From contig CALMVN010000079.1 of the NCBI GenBank assembly GCA_937873225.1, positions 1 through 33,426 of the forward strand: a stretch of 33,426 bases of DNA, in the 5' to 3' direction. The translations under genes and the position numbers were made by a program. Shown in pieces: positions 1 through 10,957 of this stretch; the first letter of the stretch is position 1, and every line of letters begins with the position of its first letter. Origin of the DNA: an uncultured Acetobacteraceae bacterium (GTDB taxonomy: Bacteria > Pseudomonadota > Alphaproteobacteria > Acetobacterales > Acetobacteraceae). Under the pieces are notes generated by a model. That model worked only from the letters and a program-made list of their open reading frames with translations, did no database searches and was not told where the DNA came from.

Positions 1-618
1 CACCTCCCCACCGTCCCGGACCGGCAGCGCCGACACCGCCCGCTTGACGGTTCCGGGCGCGAGGGCCACTGCCTCGTCAACGATGGCGCCGTCGTACAAC
101 CCGTCGAGCAGTCCCGCCTCGCAGGCCTGGGCACCGGTCAGGATGCGGGCTTCCGCCACCATGCCGATTGCCTCGGCCAGGCCGACCAGGCGAGGCAGGC
201 GCTGCGTCCCGCCGGCGCCCGGGATCAGCCCCAGCCGGGTCTCCGGCAGGCCAAGCCTGGCGCGCGAGCTGCCGATCCGCAGGTCGCAGGCGAGCGCGAT
301 CTCCAGCCCGCCGCCCAGCGCCGCCCCGTCAATCGCCGCCACCACCGGCTTCGATACCGCCTCGACCGCCGCCACCACGTCGGGCAGGAACGGCTCGGCG
401 GGCGGCTGCGCCATCTCGCGAATGTCGGCGCCGGCGATGAAGCGCCCGTTGCCGCCGGTGATCACCAGCGCCGTCACCTCGTCGTCGGCATCGAGCCGTC
501 GCAGCGTCTCGATCAGCCCGGCCCTGACCGCGTTGGACAGCGCGTTGACCGGCGGGTAGTCGATCTCGACGACCGCGACGCTGCCCTGGCGGCGCGCCCG
601 GACCGGGTTCGCATCCAC
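1..618 (-). CDS. Enoyl-CoA hydratase domain, N-terminal part of a probable multifunctional FadB/FadJ-like protein; runs off the window edge
   Basis: Manual minus-strand translation from a GTG at 616-618 is open to position 1: [31 protein letters not shown]...[17 protein letters not shown]...[23 protein letters not shown]...[18 protein letters not shown]...[20 protein letters not shown]; crotonase motifs. Starts 3 nt after the thiolase stop. Confidence 0.85.
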   Translation of the reverse strand, partial: MDANPVRARRQGSVAVVEIDYPPVNALSNAVRAGLIETLRRLDADDEVTALVITGGNGRFIAGADIREMAQPPAEPFLPDVVAAVEAVSKPVVAAIDGAALGGGLEIALACDLRIGSSRARLGLPETRLGLIPGAGGTQRLPRLVGLAEAIGMVAEARILTGAQACEAGLLDGLYDGAIVDEAVALAPGTVKRAVSALPVRDGGEV

Positions 619-621
619 GGT

Positions 622-1826
<1,205 letters not shown>

Positions 1827-1830
<4 letters not shown>

Positions 1831-3542
1831 GCGGCGCGTCCTGGGTCGGCGGTCGTATCGGTCCGGGGGAGCGTTCCCCGGACGCATGCGATCCGGAACC
1901 GGCTAGTGACGAAGGCGAGGTCGGTGAGGCAGGCATTGCCGGCGGGGTTGGCGCCGGAGGCGTGGAAGTCACTGAACGCGGCGCTCTGGTTCACGAACAG
2001 GCCGCCGGTCAGGTTGATCGACAGGGCGACGCCGGCCCGCACGAACGCGTCGGTGGCCACCTCGGCGCAGCCGTCGTCGGTGGTGTAGAGCGACGCGGTG
2101 ATGCCGCCGCGGCGACGCGCGCCGCTCGCGGCGGCGGCGATGGCGCTGGCGGTGTCCGGCGCCCGGATCACGAAGCTGATCGGGCCGAAGCGCTCGGTCT
2201 CGAAGGCGTCGCGGGAGTCCAGCCCGACGCCGAGGATCAGCGGCGTCGCGGTGCGGCCGTTGCCGGGGATCGGCCGGCTGTCGCGAAGGATGCGGCCAAG
2301 GGCGCGCGCCGAGGCGACCCGTTCCAGCGTCGCCTCGCTGGCGATCGCGCCTGCGACCTGCGCCGCCCGCTCGGGATCGGCAAGCAGCGCGTCCACCGCC
2401 TCCACCAGCGCCGCCTCGACCTGTTCCGCACTCCGGTGTCCGAGGTTCGTCGCCACCCCGCCCACCGGAACGAAGATGTTCTGCGGCGCGGTGCACATCT
2501 GGCCGGAATAAAGCGACAGCGAGAACGCGATGTTGCGGCACATGCCCTCGAAGTCGTCGGTCGAGTCGATGACGATGCTGTTCAGACCTGCCTCCTCGGT
2601 GAACAGGGCCGCCTGCCGGACGTTGTCGCGCAGCCAGCCGGCGAACGCCGGCGATCCGGTGAAGTCGACCAGCCCGATCTCGGGGCGGGTCGCGAGCGCC
2701 TTGGTGATGGGGGCGTCCACCGTGTCGGGCGCCAGCTGCAGCACGTCCGGATCGAAGCCGTTCTCGCGCAGCACCGCGCGTCCGGTGCGCACGGTGATCG
2801 CCAGCGGCAGGATCGCGCCGGGATGCGGCTTCACGATCACCGCGTTGCCGGTCACCAGGTCGGCGAAGATGGCCGGATAGCCGTTCCAGTTCGGGAAGGT
2901 CGCGCAGCCGATCACCAGGCCGATGCCGCGCGGCACGATCCGGAACGTCTTGCGCAGCCGCAGCACGTTCCCCGAGCGGCCCTGCGGCTTCTCCCACAGG
3001 ACCTCGCCGGCCATCTGCGTCATGGCGGACAGCGACACGGCCACCGCTTCCAGCCCGCGGTCCTGCGCGTGCGGGCCACCGGCCTGGAACGCCATGGGGA
3101 AGGCCTGTCCGGTGGTGTGCTCCGTCGCGTGCGCGATCAGGAAGCTTTGCGCGTTCAGGCGCAGCAGGATCTCTGCGGCAATGCCCGCCCGTGTCTCCAC
3201 CGAGGCCCCGGCCCAGGAGGGCGACGCGCGGGTGGCCGCGGATACGAGCCCGTCCACGGTCCGCGCCGGGTACAGGATCCCGAGCTCCCGGCCGAACGGC
3301 GACCGTTCGCCGCCGAGCCAGGTTCCGTCGCCGGCCTGTGCAGGCGCCGAATCGTCGGCTGGGACCTCGTCGACGCAAAAGCGCCGCCCCGACAACCGCT
3401 CGAACGCTTCCCTGCCCCGGCCGGGCGCGTCGTCGCCATAAGCCTGCCGGCTGGGCGCTTCCGGAAACGGGGTCCAGAAGTCGCGCGCCCGGACGTGCTG
3501 CGCCGCCTGGTCGAGCAGGGTACGGTGCCGCACGTAGAGCAT
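1827..3542 (-). CDS. paaN: Phenylacetic acid degradation protein PaaN (aldehyde-dehydrogenase-like)
   Basis: 571 aa; ALDH-like fold motifs (CATFPNWNGYPAIFADLVTGNAVIVKPHP, TEEAGLNSIVIDS, SGQMCTAPQNIFVP) in paa context. Confidence 0.88.
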
Positions 3543-3695
3543 CGGTGGGTCTCCGTGGTTCCGACCGTTGACAGGACAGGCTTCTTCCGGGAGTTGTCGA
3601 TCGAACGCACGGTCAACTCAAGCGGCATCGATGGCCGCGCGCCGGTGCACGGGAAGGAGGCGGAACCGGCCCTGGCGCTTCCGGAAGGGGAGAGC

Positions 3696-4484
3696 ATGGA
3701 CTTCATCGAGGTTTCCAGGCATCCCGGCTGGCACGCCATCGTGCTCAACCGTCCGGAACGGCTGAACGCGTTCAACGATGCCATGCACCGCGAGCTGCGC
3801 ACGTCGCTGGAACAGGCGGCCGAGGATGCGCAGTGCCGCGCCGTCCTGCTGACCGGACGCGGGCGTGGCTTCTGCGCCGGCCAGGACCTGACCAGCCGCG
3901 TTCCCGCTCCCGGCGGGCCTCCGCCCGATCTCGGCGCCACCGTGGAGGAGTTCTACAACCCGCTGATCCGCCAGCTGCGTGCGATGCGCAAGCCGGTGGT
4001 CTGCGCCGTCAACGGCGTGGCCGCGGGTGCCGGAGTGAGCATCGCGCTCGCCTGCGACATCGTCGTCGCCGCCCGCTCGGCGACGTTCGTGCTGTCCTTC
4101 GCGCGCCTCGGCCTGATCCCGGATTCCGGCGGCACCTTCCATCTCCCGCGCCTGGTCGGCGACGCCCGCGCCCGCGGCCTGGCCCTGCTCGGCGAGCCGC
4201 TTCCTGCCGAACGCGCGGAAGCGTGGGGACTGATCTGGAAGACCGTCGATGACGAGCGGCTGGGGCAGGAAACGGAAGCGCTGGTCACGCATCTCGCCGC
4301 GCAGCCGACCTTCGGGCTGGGCCAGATCAAGCGGGCGCTCAACGCGTCCGGCGACAACACGCTGGATGCCCAGCTCGACCTGGAGCGCGACCTGATGCGT
4401 CGCGCCGGGCAGACGGCGGACTACGCGGAAGGCGTGGCGGCCTTTGTCGAGAAGCGCGCCCCCCGCTTCGACGGCCGGGGATGA
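3696..4484 (+). CDS. paaG: 2-(1,2-epoxy-1,2-dihydrophenyl)acetyl-CoA isomerase / enoyl-CoA hydratase PaaG
   Basis: MDFIEVSRHPGWHAIVLNRPERLNAFND...GRGRGFCAGQDL...GVAAGAGVSIALACDIVVAARSATFVLSFARLGLIPDSGGTFHLPRLVG; PaaG-like crotonase in paaGIK order. Confidence 0.87.
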   Translation: MDFIEVSRHPGWHAIVLNRPERLNAFNDAMHRELRTSLEQAAEDAQCRAVLLTGRGRGFCAGQDLTSRVPAPGGPPPDLGATVEEFYNPLIRQLRAMRKPVVCAVNGVAAGAGVSIALACDIVVAARSATFVLSFARLGLIPDSGGTFHLPRLVGDARARGLALLGEPLPAERAEAWGLIWKTVDDERLGQETEALVTHLAAQPTFGLGQIKRALNASGDNTLDAQLDLERDLMRRAGQTADYAEGVAAFVEKRAPRFDGRG

Positions 4485-4942
4485 CGGCTCCCGTCGCCGA
4501 CCCAAACGAGACGGCACGCCGCAGCGCGGTCGTGCTGCTGGAGCGAGACCGGCTGGCGGCCGGCCTCGGCTTCACCCTGGTTTCCGTGGGACCGGGAACG
4601 GCGTCGATGTCCGTGGTGGTCACGCCGTCCTGCTGCAACGGCCATGGCACCACGCATGGCGGGGTGGTGTTCGCCCTGGCCGACACCGCGTTCGCGCTCG
4701 CGGCCAACAGCCACGGCCGGCGCGTGGTCGCCAGCCAGTGCAGCATCACCTATCTGCGTCCCACCGGGCCGAACGAGGTCCTGCTCGCGCAGGCGACGGA
4801 ACGGGCGCGCGTTGGGCGAAGCGGCATCTACGACGTGTCGGTGACGGACGCGGACGGGCAGGTCGTCGCCCTGTTCCAGGGTCACGGCAGGGTGGTGGGC
4901 GACCTCCTGCCGCCGGACGCGCAGATCCCGCCGGCCGGATGA
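4481..4942 (+). CDS. paaI: Hydroxyphenylacetyl-CoA thioesterase PaaI (hotdog fold)
   Basis: Hotdog motif CNGHGTTHGGVVFALADTAFALAANS; ATGA overlap with paaG. Confidence 0.9.
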   Translation: MTAPVADPNETARRSAVVLLERDRLAAGLGFTLVSVGPGTASMSVVVTPSCCNGHGTTHGGVVFALADTAFALAANSHGRRVVASQCSITYLRPTGPNEVLLAQATERARVGRSGIYDVSVTDADGQVVALFQGHGRVVGDLLPPDAQIPPAG

Positions 4943-4955
4943 GGCGGCGGACAGG

Positions 4956-6284
4956 ATGGCGCCTCGTTATCCGCTGCCCGGGGCGACCGACAGGATCGAG
5001 AGCCTGTCCCGTGACGCGCTCGCCGCGATCCAGCTGGAACGGCTGAAATGGTCCGTCCGGCACGCCTACGAGAACGTGCCGCTCTACCACGACCGCCTCG
5101 ACCGTGCCGGCCTCCATCCGGACCACATCGCCCAGCTGTCGGACCTTCGTCGCCTCCCGTTCACCACCAAGGCCGACCTGCGCGACACCTACCCGTTCGG
5201 CATGTTCGCCGTCCCGCAGGAACGGATCGCACGCATCCACGGCTCGTCCGGCACCACCGGCAAGCCGGTGGTGGTCGGCTACACCGCGGCCGACCTCGAC
5301 ACGTGGGCCGGGGTGGTCGCGCGGTCGATGCACGCCGCCGGCGGCCGGCCGGGAATGAAGCTGCACAACGCCTATGGCTACGGGCTGTTCACCGGCGGCC
5401 TGGGCATCCATGGCGGCGCGGAACGCCTCGGCTGCGCGGTGATCCCGATGTCCGGCGGGATGACGGTTCGGCAGGTGCAGCTCATCAACGATTTCCGTCC
5501 GGAGCTCATCGCCGTCACGCCGTCCTACATGCTGGCGCTGCTCGACGAGTTCGTCCGCCAGGGACTCGACCCGCGCAGGAGCTCGCTCCGCTACGGCATC
5601 TTCGGCGCCGAGCCCTGGACCGATGCCCTGCGCCGCGAGATCGAGCAGGCGTTCGACATGCGTGCGGTCGACATCTACGGCCTGTCCGAGGTGATCGGCC
5701 CCGGCGTCGCGCAGGAATTTGCGGAAACCCAGGACGGGCTGCACGTCTGGGAGGATCATTTCTATCCCGAGATCGTCGATCCCGTGACCGGCGAGGTGCT
5801 GCCGGACGGAGCGCCGGGCGAGCTCGTCCTCACCTCGCTGACCAGGGAAACGTTCCCGGTCCTGCGCTACCGGACGCGCGACCTCACCCGGCTGCTTCCG
5901 GGGACCGCCGTGGCGGCGGTCCGACGCATGGAGAAGGTGACCGGCCGATCCGACGACATGATCATCCTGCGCGGGGTGAACCTGTTCCCGACCCAGATCG
6001 AGGAGGCGCTCCTGTCGTGCAGCTGGTGCAGCGGGCACTTCCGGATCGAGCTGGTCCGGGAAGAACGGCTGGACCGGATGATCGTGCACGCCGAGGCCAG
6101 GCCCGGACACTGGAGCATTCCCGACACGCGCGACCAGGCCGACGCCGTCGCCCACCACATCAGGAACACGATCGGCGTCAGCGTCACCGTCATGGTGGTC
6201 CCGCCGGGCACGATCGAGCGGTCATCCGGCAAGGCGAAGCGGGTCGTCGACCGCAGGCCGGGCAGGGAGCCTTTCCCGGCCTGA
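4956..6284 (+). CDS. paaK: Phenylacetate-CoA ligase
   Basis: AMP-binding motif GSSGTTGKPVVVGYT; YGLSEVIGPGVAQEF; RSDDMIILRGVNLFPTQIE; typical PaaK length. Confidence 0.93.
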   Translation: MAPRYPLPGATDRIESLSRDALAAIQLERLKWSVRHAYENVPLYHDRLDRAGLHPDHIAQLSDLRRLPFTTKADLRDTYPFGMFAVPQERIARIHGSSGTTGKPVVVGYTAADLDTWAGVVARSMHAAGGRPGMKLHNAYGYGLFTGGLGIHGGAERLGCAVIPMSGGMTVRQVQLINDFRPELIAVTPSYMLALLDEFVRQGLDPRRSSLRYGIFGAEPWTDALRREIEQAFDMRAVDIYGLSEVIGPGVAQEFAETQDGLHVWEDHFYPEIVDPVTGEVLPDGAPGELVLTSLTRETFPVLRYRTRDLTRLLPGTAVAAVRRMEKVTGRSDDMIILRGVNLFPTQIEEALLSCSWCSGHFRIELVREERLDRMIVHAEARPGHWSIPDTRDQADAVAHHIRNTIGVSVTVMVVPPGTIERSSGKAKRVVDRRPGREPFPA

Positions 6285-6362
6285 TGCCTCGCCCGCCTTG
6301 CGCAGGGCGATTATGCTCGGCGCCGGTCGCATGGGATGCGCATCAGGCTGAAGGTCATCGTC

Positions 6363-7054
6363 ATGGCACGTCCTCGCGCCTCGGACTACGAGGACAAGAG
6401 CAAGCTGATCCTCGACAGGTCGGCCATCCTTTTCGCCCGGCACGGCTACGACAGGGCGTCCATCACCATGATCGCCGACGCCTGCGGCATGTCGAAGGCG
6501 CTGCTCTACCACTACTACGGCGACAAGCTGCAGATCCTTCTCGGGATCATCGGATCGCACCTCGACGACCTGCTCCGTGTCACCGCTCCGGAGCGTTGCG
6601 CCGGAAGCTCGGCGCGGAGCACGCTCTACGCGATGTCGGAAGCGTTGCTGGACACCTACCGGAACGCCGACGCGCATCACCAGGTGCAGCTCAACCACAT
6701 GGACCTGCTGGCACCGGAGCAGCAGGACGCGCTGCGCGACCTCGAACGGCGCCTCGTCGCCCGGTTCGCGATTGCGATCGACGCGGCCCTTCCCAGTCCC
6801 GGCACCCAGGACGCCCTGCTGAAGCCGCTGACCATGTCGCTGTTCGGCATGTTCAACTGGGCCTACACGTGGTTCCGCGACACCGGCCCGCTCACCGGCC
6901 CGCCTATGCCCGCCTGGCAGCCGACCTCGTCATCAGCGGCGCGCACGTCGCGTCGCTGCCGGCGGACGCACGCGCGCCGCCGGCAAGGAGGGGACCGGCC
7001 GCCGCCGGTCCGGCGGTCCGCGCCCGACGGCCGGATCCTCAGACCGCGTCGTAG
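6363..7054 (+). CDS. paaR: TetR-family regulator PaaR, apparently frameshifted near 6899-6901
   Basis: N-terminal TetR HTH (MARPRASDYEDKSKLILDRSAILFARHGYDRASITMIADACGMSKALLYHYYGDK). Family-like C-terminus (AYARLAADLVISGAHV) is only restored in the neighbouring frame; the native frame continues to 7151 as Arg/Pro-rich sequence overlapping paaE. Confidence 0.8.
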
Positions 7055-8151
7055 TCGATGCTCACCCGGTCCGAGGTGGGGCGCGTCTGGCAGGTCAGCA
7101 CGAAGCCCGCCTCGACCTCCCACGGCTCGAGCGAGAAGTTCACGTCCATGACCGCCGTGCCGTCGACCAGCCTGGCGCGGCAGGTGCTGCACATGCCGCC
7201 CTTGCAGGCGTAGGGCAGGTCGAGCCCGGCGCGCAGGGCCGCGTCCAGCACGAACTCGCCGTCCGCCACCGTCACCTCGGCGTGCTTGCCGTCGACCACC
7301 AGCGACGCCACACGTCCGGGGGCCGCCTGCTCCGTCGTGACCAGCGGCCGCTCGCGCGGCGTGCCCTTGAAGCCGGAAACGAAGCGCTCAACGTGGATCG
7401 ACGCGGGCGGCATCCCGAGCTCGAGCAGCGTCGCCTCGACCTCGTCGCTCATGCCGGCGGGCCCGCAGACGAAGACGTGGTCGACCTGATCGGCCGGGAC
7501 GACGTGCCGCATCAGAACCAGGACCTTCCCGCGGTCCAGGCGGCCGTTCAGCAGCGGGATGTCCTGCTGTTCCCTGGACAGCACGTGGAACACCGCCAGG
7601 CGATCGAGGAACCGGTCCTTCAGCTCCTCGGTCGCCTCGCGGAACAGCATGTCGCCCAGCGTGCGGTTGCCATAGAACAGGAAGAACCGGCTTTCCGGCT
7701 CCATGGTCAGCATGCCGCGCATGATCGACAGGATCGGCGTGATGCCCGAGCCGGCCGCGAACCCGGCATAGGTGCGGCCGGAGTGCGGTTCCGGCACCAG
7801 GCCGAACCGCCCGGTCGGGCTCATCACATCGAGCACGTCGCCGCGGCGCAGGGTCTGGTTGGCCCAGGTGGAGAACACGCCGTCGTCGACCCGCTTGATC
7901 GCCACGCGCAGCTCGCCGTCCGCGGGTGCCGAGCAGATCGAGTAGGACCGGCGCAGCTCCTGGCCCGCGATGGTCGTGCGCAGCGTCAGGTACTGACCCG
8001 GCGAGAAGCGGTACAGCTCGGCAAGGTCGTCCGGAACGTCGAAGGAAAGCGAGATCGCGTCCGCGGTTTCCCGCCTCAGGTCAGACACGCGCAGCGGGTG
8101 GAAGCGCGGGAGGGACGGGTGCCTCGTTCCGCTCGAAGTTGCCGACATCAC
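7039..8151 (-). CDS. paaE: Phenylacetyl-CoA epoxidase reductase subunit PaaE
   Basis: FNR-like reductase (RRSYSICSAPADGELRVAIKR, FAAGSGITPILSIMRG) plus plant-type [2Fe-2S] motif CKGGMCSTC...C. Confidence 0.93.
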   Translation of the reverse strand: MMSATSSGTRHPSLPRFHPLRVSDLRRETADAISLSFDVPDDLAELYRFSPGQYLTLRTTIAGQELRRSYSICSAPADGELRVAIKRVDDGVFSTWANQTLRRGDVLDVMSPTGRFGLVPEPHSGRTYAGFAAGSGITPILSIMRGMLTMEPESRFFLFYGNRTLGDMLFREATEELKDRFLDRLAVFHVLSREQQDIPLLNGRLDRGKVLVLMRHVVPADQVDHVFVCGPAGMSDEVEATLLELGMPPASIHVERFVSGFKGTPRERPLVTTEQAAPGRVASLVVDGKHAEVTVADGEFVLDAALRAGLDLPYACKGGMCSTCRARLVDGTAVMDVNFSLEPWEVEAGFVLTCQTRPTSDRVSIDYDAV

Positions 8152-8179
8152 CGCTGCTTTCCCAGATTCTTGGCCGCTT

Positions 8180-8671
8180 TCAGTGACACTTGAAGTAGTC
8201 GAACGGCTCCCGGCAGCTGTGGCAGCGCCAAAGGGCCTTGCACGACGTCGAGCCGAACTCGGCGATGAGGCCGGTATCGCCCGACCCGCAGCGCGGGCAG
8301 TCGACCTCGTCCTTGCCGAACAGCGCCCGGCGTCCGGCGCCGACGACCGGGGGCGCCACGCCGTATTCCTTGAGCTTGCGCCGGCCTTCCTCGGTCATCC
8401 AGTCGGTGGTCCAGGCCGGCGACAGCACGGTGCGGACCCGGGCGTTCCCGATCCCGCTTCTCGCCAGCGCGATCTCGATCTCCAGGGTGATCATGTCCAT
8501 GGCGGGGCAGCCGGAATAGGTCGGCGTGATCGCGACCTCGACGGTCCCGTCGCGCACCGTGACGTCGCGGAGCACGCCGAGGTCGCCGATCGACAGCACC
8601 GGGATCTCGGGATCGACCACGTCCTGCAGCACCTCGACGACCCGCGCGCGCAGCTCCAGGTCCGCGCCCAT
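8180..8671 (-). CDS. paaD: PaaD, phenylacetyl-CoA epoxidase maturation protein (DUF59 / Zn-ribbon)
   Basis: DUF59 segment (DPEIPVLSIGDLGVLRDV...TPTYSGCPAMDMI) and C-terminal CPRCGS...CKALWRCHSCREPFDYFKCH; start MGADLEL. Confidence 0.92.
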   Translation of the reverse strand: MGADLELRARVVEVLQDVVDPEIPVLSIGDLGVLRDVTVRDGTVEVAITPTYSGCPAMDMITLEIEIALARSGIGNARVRTVLSPAWTTDWMTEEGRRKLKEYGVAPPVVGAGRRALFGKDEVDCPRCGSGDTGLIAEFGSTSCKALWRCHSCREPFDYFKCH

Positions 8672-8673
8672 GC

Positions 8674-9465
8674 TCACCAGCGTGCTCCGGGGTGGGACCG
8701 CTGCAGGTGCTGCATCTCCGCCAGCAGCGGCCCGAGATGCTCGGAATGACGCCCGCCGCGCCCGCCGCGCTGCATCCATGCTCCGTCGGGTCGGCGCAGC
8801 CCGGCCCTGGCGAAGCCGACATCCACCGTGTCCGACCAGATGTCGCGGAAGGCGGACGGATGCACCACCAGCCGGTCCGCGACGAGGGAGTCCTCGGCGT
8901 CGTCCGCGTCGAAGAGTTCGCCGGTGAAGGACCACAGGGCATCGACCGCCCGTTGCGTCCTGGCGTGGCTTTCCTCAGTGCCGTCGCCGAGCCGGATCAG
9001 CCATTCGGCGGCATGGCGGAGGTGGTAGGCGCTTTCCTTCTCCGACTTGGCGGCCACCGCCGCCAGCGTCGGATCCGACGAGGACGTCATCGCGCGCCAG
9101 TATGGATCGGTAAAGGCGGAATAGAAGAACTGTCTCACCATGGTGCAGGCGAAGTCGCGGTTCGGCTGCTCGCACAACAGCAGGTTCCGGTACTGGCCGG
9201 CGTCGCGGAAATACGCGTAGCCGTCCTCGTCGTTGGCGCTCCGGCCATCCTCCCGCGGCTCGACCTCCGCCGCATAGCCGTAGAGCGAGCGCGCCTGGCC
9301 GATCAGGTCGAGGCCGATGTTGGCCAGCGCCATGTCCTCTTCCAGCGTCGGCGCGTGGCCGCACCATTCCGACAGCCGGTGGCCAAGGATCAGCGAATCG
9401 TCCGCGCGACGCAGCGCGTAAAGGACCAGGGGCGTTTCCGACACCGTGATGGTGTTCGTTGCCAT
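8674..9465 (-). CDS. paaC: Phenylacetyl-CoA epoxidase subunit PaaC
   Basis: MATNTITVSETPLVLYALRRADDSLILGHRLSEWCGHAPTLEEDMALANIGLDLIGQARSLYGYAAEVE; paaABCDE order. Confidence 0.93.
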   Translation of the reverse strand: MATNTITVSETPLVLYALRRADDSLILGHRLSEWCGHAPTLEEDMALANIGLDLIGQARSLYGYAAEVEPREDGRSANDEDGYAYFRDAGQYRNLLLCEQPNRDFACTMVRQFFYSAFTDPYWRAMTSSSDPTLAAVAAKSEKESAYHLRHAAEWLIRLGDGTEESHARTQRAVDALWSFTGELFDADDAEDSLVADRLVVHPSAFRDIWSDTVDVGFARAGLRRPDGAWMQRGGRGGRHSEHLGPLLAEMQHLQRSHPGARW

Positions 9466-9516
9466 GTTCTCATCCTCGAAGAACCGCCGGAGGCCGGGCC
9501 CGCCGGCCATATCGGT

Positions 9517-9807
9517 TCACATGTGCCCGACCTCGTCGGGAACCTCGTAGAAGGTCGGATGACGATACGGCTTCGAGGCGGTCGGCTCGAACATCATCCC
9601 CTTTTCCTGCGGATCGGACGCGACGATCGCGCTGGACGGCACCACCCACAGCGAAAGGCCCTCCCCGCGGCGCGTGAAGACGTCGCGTGCGGCCTGGAGC
9701 GCCAGGACCGCGTCCGCGGCGTGCAGCGAGCCGACATGCTTGTGCGACAGGCCGGCCCGGCTGCGGATGAAGACCTCCCAGAGCGGCACGGTCGGGGTCG
9801 GTGTCAT
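9517..9807 (-). CDS. paaB: Phenylacetyl-CoA epoxidase subunit PaaB
   Basis: MTPTPTVPLWEVFIRSRAGLSHKHVGSLHAADAVLALQAARDVFTRRGEGLSLWVVPS; typical size of about 97 aa. Confidence 0.94.
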   Translation of the reverse strand: MTPTPTVPLWEVFIRSRAGLSHKHVGSLHAADAVLALQAARDVFTRRGEGLSLWVVPSSAIVASDPQEKGMMFEPTASKPYRHPTFYEVPDEVGHM

Positions 9808-9907
9808 CCCGGGCTCCTGTGTCGGGCACGGCCCGGCCGGCTCCGCATGTGTCCCGACGCCGAGGCTCGGCTCGCCGCGCGGAAGGACTGCCTCCGCCCC
9901 GACGCCA

Positions 9908-10888
9908 TCAGGCGGCCTGGCGCTGCGACTGCTTGGCGGCGAACGCGGCCGCTGCCGCGCGGACCCATTCGCCGTTCTCGTGCGCAGCGCGACGCGCCTC
10001 GATCCGGTCGCGGTTGCACGGGCCGTTGCCGGCCAGGACCTGCTTGAACTCGTCCCAGTCGATCTCGCCATGGGTCCAGTGGCCCGTGGCCGCGTCGAAC
10101 GCCAGCGCCGGGTCCGGCAGGGTCAGGCCGAGATACTCCGCCTGCGGCACGGTCGCGTCCACGAACTTCTGGCGCAGCGCGTCATTGCTGAAGCGCTTGA
10201 TCTTCCACCGGGTGGACTGGTCCGAGTGCTGGCTGGCGCCGTCCGGCGGCCCGAACATCATCAGGCACGGCCACCACCAGCGGTTCAGCGCGTCCTGCGC
10301 CATCGCCTTCTGCGCAACGGTGCCGTTGCACAGGGTCATCATGATCTCGAAGCCCTGGCGCTGGTGGAAGCTTTCCTCCTTGCAGACGCGGATCATGGCG
10401 CGTGCGTAGGGACCATAGGAGCAGCGGCAGAGCGGGATCTGGTTCATGATCGCCGCCCCGTCGACGAGCCAGCCAATGGCGCCGATGTCGGCCCACGTCG
10501 TGGCGGGATAGTTGAAGATGGAGGAGTACCTCGCCCGGCCCTCCATCAGCTGGTCCATCAGCTCCTCGCGCGACGCGTCCAGCGTTTCCGCGGCGGCATA
10601 CAGATAAAGGCCGTGGCCGCACTCGTCCTGCACCTTGGCGAGCAGCGCTGCCTTGCGACGCAGCGACGGCGCCCGGGTGATCCAGTTGCCCTCCGGAAGC
10701 TGGCCGATGATCTCGGAATGGGCGTGCTGGCTGATCTGCCGCACCAGGGTCCTGCGATAGGCCTCCGGCATCCAGTCGTTCGCCTCGATGCGGTCCTCCG
10801 CATCGATCCGCGCCTGGAACCGCTCGGCCTGGTCGGCGTCCTCCACCGCGGCGGCGGCGGGCCTGTCGTTGAGCGCCTGGGTGTACAT
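9908..10888 (-). CDS. paaA: Phenylacetyl-CoA epoxidase oxygenase subunit PaaA
   Basis: [10 protein letters not shown]...[64 protein letters not shown]; di-iron ligand pattern. Confidence 0.95.
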   Translation of the reverse strand: MYTQALNDRPAAAAVEDADQAERFQARIDAEDRIEANDWMPEAYRRTLVRQISQHAHSEIIGQLPEGNWITRAPSLRRKAALLAKVQDECGHGLYLYAAAETLDASREELMDQLMEGRARYSSIFNYPATTWADIGAIGWLVDGAAIMNQIPLCRCSYGPYARAMIRVCKEESFHQRQGFEIMMTLCNGTVAQKAMAQDALNRWWWPCLMMFGPPDGASQHSDQSTRWKIKRFSNDALRQKFVDATVPQAEYLGLTLPDPALAFDAATGHWTHGEIDWDEFKQVLAGNGPCNRDRIEARRAAHENGEWVRAAAAAFAAKQSQRQAA

Positions 10889-10922
10889 GGGGCAACCCTC
10901 GCCAATCTGTCCGCCTAATGTA

Positions 10923-10957
10923 TTACCAATCCTATCGCGGTCAAGAAGAATCGGTAA
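10923..10957. promoter_or_regulatory. Imperfect inverted repeat TTACCAAT-N19-ATCGGTAA between paaX and paaA; candidate operator
   Basis: Arms 10923-10930 and 10950-10957 pair at 7 of 8 positions; a TTGACC -35-like hexamer (minus strand) lies between them, 30-60 bp upstream of the paaA start. Confidence 0.4.

Noticed and set aside
3567-3617. GTTGAC...GTCAAC inverted hexamers and a TTGACA upstream of paaG
   Set aside because: Arms are short with a long spacer and no convincing -10 at 16-18 nt; not strong enough to call an operator.
1962-3695. Long plus-strand N-terminal extension of the 840-aa ORF 1962-4484
   Set aside because: Antisense to paaN with Arg/His/Gly-rich composition typical of high-GC shadow frames; only the segment from 3696 has PaaG similarity.
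4746-6158. 470-aa minus-strand ORF
   Set aside because: Antisense shadow of paaK; no recognisable domain and low-complexity composition.
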